NCBI RefSeq assembly: GCF_044359855.1
Contig: NZ_CP132291.1
Location: 3,472,001-3,536,000 of the forward strand
Direction: 5' to 3'
Length of the DNA stretch: 64,000 nucleotides
Source: Rummeliibacillus pycnus_A
GTDB taxonomy: Bacteria > Bacillota > Bacilli > Bacillales_A > Planococcaceae
Below the pieces are notes generated by a model. That model saw nothing but the letters and a program-made list of their open reading frames with translations, ran no database searches and was not told the origin of the DNA. A program made the translations under genes and the position numbers. Shown here piece after piece: positions 62,015 through 64,000 of this stretch (positions are counted from its first letter, which is position 1; each line of letters opens with the position of its first letter).

Positions 62015-62644
62015 ATGACAATTCAAAAAGAAGTAGCAAAAGGATTATTAGAAGTAGGGGCAGTCGAATTAAGCCCTAACGATTTATTTACATGGGCATC
62101 AGGAATTAAATCACCAATTTATTGTGATACTCGACTAACGATCTCATATCCAAAAGTACGTAAAACAATTGCGAATGGTCTTGCTGAATTAATCAAAGAA
62201 AACTTCCCTGAAACAGAAGTTGTTGCAGGTACAGCGACAGCAGGTATTCCACACGCTGCTTGGGTGAGTGATATTTTAGATTTACCAATGGTATATGTCC
62301 GTTCAAAACCAAAAGACCACGGTCGTGGTAATCAAACAGAAGGTAAACTTCACGAAGGCCAAAAAGTAGTCGTTGTGGAAGATATTATATCAACAGGTGG
62401 TTCAAGTATTACAGCAGTAGAAGCACTTCGTCGTGAAGGAGCAGAAGTACTAGGAGTTGTCTCAGTGTATTCTTACATGTTACCTCGCGCACAAGAAAAC
62501 TTTGATCAAGTTGGTGTATCATATAAAAGTCTATCAAACTTCGAAGCATTAGTTGAAGCTGCAAAAGAAAATGGTGCGATTCAAGAAGAAGATATTCCAG
62601 GCTTATTACAATGGCACGCTGATTTGAAAGCAGGAAAACTATAA
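62015..62644 (+). CDS. pyrE: Orotate phosphoribosyltransferase
   Basis: Adds phosphoribose from PRPP to orotate. The PRPP motif VVVVEDIISTGGSSITAVEAL (about 117-137) and the orotate loop WASGIKSPIYCDTRLT are present, as is VYVRSKPKDHGRGNQTEG. It has 209 residues. It follows pyrF by one base, with GGGAGGA before the ATG. It is the last gene of the operon, with a terminator after it. Confidence 0.97.
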   Translation: MTIQKEVAKGLLEVGAVELSPNDLFTWASGIKSPIYCDTRLTISYPKVRKTIANGLAELIKENFPETEVVAGTATAGIPHAAWVSDILDLPMVYVRSKPKDHGRGNQTEGKLHEGQKVVVVEDIISTGGSSITAVEALRREGAEVLGVVSVYSYMLPRAQENFDQVGVSYKSLSNFEALVEAAKENGAIQEEDIPGLLQWHADLKAGKL

Positions 62645-62675
62645 GAGCGTTTTGCTCAATGTTAATAATAATCAT

Positions 62676-62713
62676 AAAAAGACCTTTTGCTAAAAAAAGC
62701 AAAAGGTCTTTTG
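62676..62713 (+). terminator. Terminator of the pyr operon
   Basis: AAAAGACCTTTTGCT pairs with AGCAAAAGGTCTTTT around six bases, followed by GTTTTT. The remaining 210 bases to the next gene are AT-rich with no further feature I can name. Confidence 0.93.
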
Positions 62714-62924
62714 TTTTTGAGTATTTTTAACATTTATGAAGTGAAGTTGTTGTAAATAGTCACTTCTATTTAACTGACACCAACTAATAATTTTATGTAT
62801 CGTTGAGGGCTTCATATGGCATTAATAATTCTTAGTATTCATTTGTTAATTTCTTCATTCTGTATTAAAATAAAAGAAAACCTATTGATAAACTAAGGAT
62901 TTAACGGAAAAGGGGTTTTCTTAG

Positions 62925-63860
62925 ATGATTGAAAAAATAGAAGAATTTTTACCGCAATATACAATTGATGCGGAAACATCTGTAGCGCGTGTTGTTTTAA
63001 GAGTTGTCGACTTAACTCGGCAAATTGCTTTTTATGAACAAGTTGTGGGCTTAACAGTCCTTAATAAAACAGAGGATTATGCTTACCTAGGAGCTAAAGA
63101 TGATACAAAGGTGCTTTTAGAATTAAGAAAAACGGCTAAAAAATTACAACCAGCTAAAAGTACAGGGTTATTTCATATCGCATTTCTTGTTCCAAGTAGA
63201 GAAGCTTTTGCTACGAAATTCTTTGAAATATTGCGTAACAAAAATACAGTAGATAGTCCTTTAGAACAAGCTAACCGTTTCCCTCATTTCGAACGTATCA
63301 TTCCAATAGCAAAACTTGATAGTGCAAGTGATCATGGCTATAGTGAAGCATTCTATCTATCTGATGTTGAAGGCAACGGTATTGAAATTTATGCAGATCG
63401 CCCTAAAGAAGAGTGGGATCAATATCCAGCAGGCAGCAATCCACTAAACATTAAAGAACTAGTGGAACTTGCTCAATTTGATACGGATGGTAAACTGCCG
63501 CAGGGTACAACTGTTGGTCATGTACATCTCCGTATTGATGATATAGAAAAAACATTAGCATTTTATAATCAAGCATTAGGATTTGAATCACAACTTATTC
63601 TAAATGATGCATTCTTTATATCAGCGGGAGGATATCATCACCATATTGCAGGAAATACATGGAGTGGAAGTAATGTTGCACATCCACTCGATATTCATAG
63701 TGGGCTACAAGAAGTTCAATTTAAACTTCCAACAAAAGACGCTTATGAAAAAATGAAAGATCACGTAAAACAATGGACACCTTTGCAAGAGTTAGAAAGT
63801 AAATTTGTGGTTATTGACCCAAGTGGTAATCGTCTTGCCTTCTTAAAAGGGATACAATAG
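62925..63860 (+). CDS. VOC family protein with two glyoxalase/dioxygenase domains
   Basis: A 311-residue protein with two vicinal-oxygen-chelate modules (about 20-150 and 190-311), the arrangement of catechol 2,3-dioxygenases. It resembles B. subtilis CatE (YfiE). Metal-ligand candidates are GLFHIAFLVPS, EIYADRP, GHVHLRIDDIEK and YHHHIAGNTW. The substrate cannot be told from sequence. AAAGGGG lies before the ATG. It stands alone after the pyr operon, and its terminator is shared with a convergent gene. Confidence 0.83.
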   Translation: MIEKIEEFLPQYTIDAETSVARVVLRVVDLTRQIAFYEQVVGLTVLNKTEDYAYLGAKDDTKVLLELRKTAKKLQPAKSTGLFHIAFLVPSREAFATKFFEILRNKNTVDSPLEQANRFPHFERIIPIAKLDSASDHGYSEAFYLSDVEGNGIEIYADRPKEEWDQYPAGSNPLNIKELVELAQFDTDGKLPQGTTVGHVHLRIDDIEKTLAFYNQALGFESQLILNDAFFISAGGYHHHIAGNTWSGSNVAHPLDIHSGLQEVQFKLPTKDAYEKMKDHVKQWTPLQELESKFVVIDPSGNRLAFLKGIQ

Positions 63861-63872
63861 CATTGTCAATTT

Positions 63873-63914
63873 AAAAAGGAGTGTTACATATAACGAACGG
63901 TAGTACTCCTTTTA
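63873..63914. terminator. Probable bidirectional terminator after the VOC gene
   Basis: AAAAGGAGT (63874-63882) pairs with ACTCCTTTT (63905-63913) across a 22-base loop, with T-rich flanks in both directions. Confidence 0.65.
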
Positions 63915-63915
63915 T

Positions 63916-64000
63916 TTATTTTAAAGTACCAGTACTAAGTATTGAAGTTTCTACATGAACATCCACGTTTAATTTACTGATTGTTTGCTTTGTCATTTCT
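63916..64000 (-). CDS. C-terminal tip of an unidentified minus-strand gene
   Basis: One minus frame is open from the right edge to a TAA at 63916-63918, ending with SKLNVDVHVETSILSTGTLK. The position just after a two-way terminator supports a real convergent gene whose body lies outside the window. The 27 visible residues do not identify it. Confidence 0.4.
   Translation of the reverse strand, partial: EMTKQTISKLNVDVHVETSILSTGTLK

Overview
The window is a continuous piece of a low-GC, endospore-forming Bacillales chromosome. Gene order follows the Bacillus subtilis cta-ylb-dcw-ylm-pyr region closely. Several departures suggest a Planococcaceae-type genus (Lysinibacillus, Viridibacillus, Rummeliibacillus and relatives): a dcw cluster without murE, murG or murB, DUF420 after ctaG, and no ylmA or ylmD. 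The genus assignment is inference; no 16S gene is present. Sporulation genes (spoIIGA, sigE, sigG, spoVD, spoVE, ylbJ, an RsfA-type regulator) mark it as a spore former. I see no tRNA, rRNA, CRISPR array, prophage or intact insertion sequence.

Region 1 (1-6630) is the caa3 cytochrome oxidase cluster: heme O synthase ctaB, structural genes ctaC-D-E-F ending at a strong terminator, then ctaG and a DUF420 gene from their own promoter. Region 2 (6660-24360) is the ylb neighbourhood, with genes on both strands: ytvI-like, yugN-like, ylbC, an aspartokinase divergent from a MurE ligase, ylbF, a membrane-anchored glycerophosphodiesterase, ylbG, a YlbA-like gene, a 474-residue unknown exported protein, rsmD, coaD, ylbJ, ylbL, tmcAL, ylbN, rpmF, a crotonase, an RsfA-type regulator, panE and DUF3397. 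Region 3 (24434-39770) is bshC and the division and cell wall (dcw) cluster from mraZ to ftsZ. Region 4 (40140-46080) holds the mother-cell and forespore sigma factors with the SpoIIGA protease, then ylmC-E, sepF, ylmG-H and divIVA. Region 5 (46135-50840) is T-box controlled ileS, lspA and an RluD-type pseudouridine synthase. Region 6 (50836-62715) is the ten-gene pyrimidine operon pyrR-P-B-C-carA-carB-K-D-F-E, with two PyrR-type attenuators. A two-domain VOC protein and the 3' tip of a minus-strand gene close the window.

The most interesting feature is at 9551-11872. A 246-residue aspartokinase that stops exactly at the end of its catalytic domain, with no ACT regulatory domains, is divergent from a MurE ligase carrying the meso-diaminopimelate signature DNPR. 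The dcw cluster has no murE. In B. sphaericus-type bacteria the vegetative wall uses L-lysine while the spore cortex uses meso-DAP, so this pair is a candidate dedicated meso-DAP module for cortex synthesis. The sequence supports the parts; the function is inference. Other non-coding items worth a look are a 110-base nested inverted repeat between sigG and ylmC, a hairpin that buries the likely ribosome-binding site of spoVD, a perfect 14-base palindrome at the predicted start site of the mraY operon, MraZ-type direct repeats, and relics of dispersed intergenic repeats.
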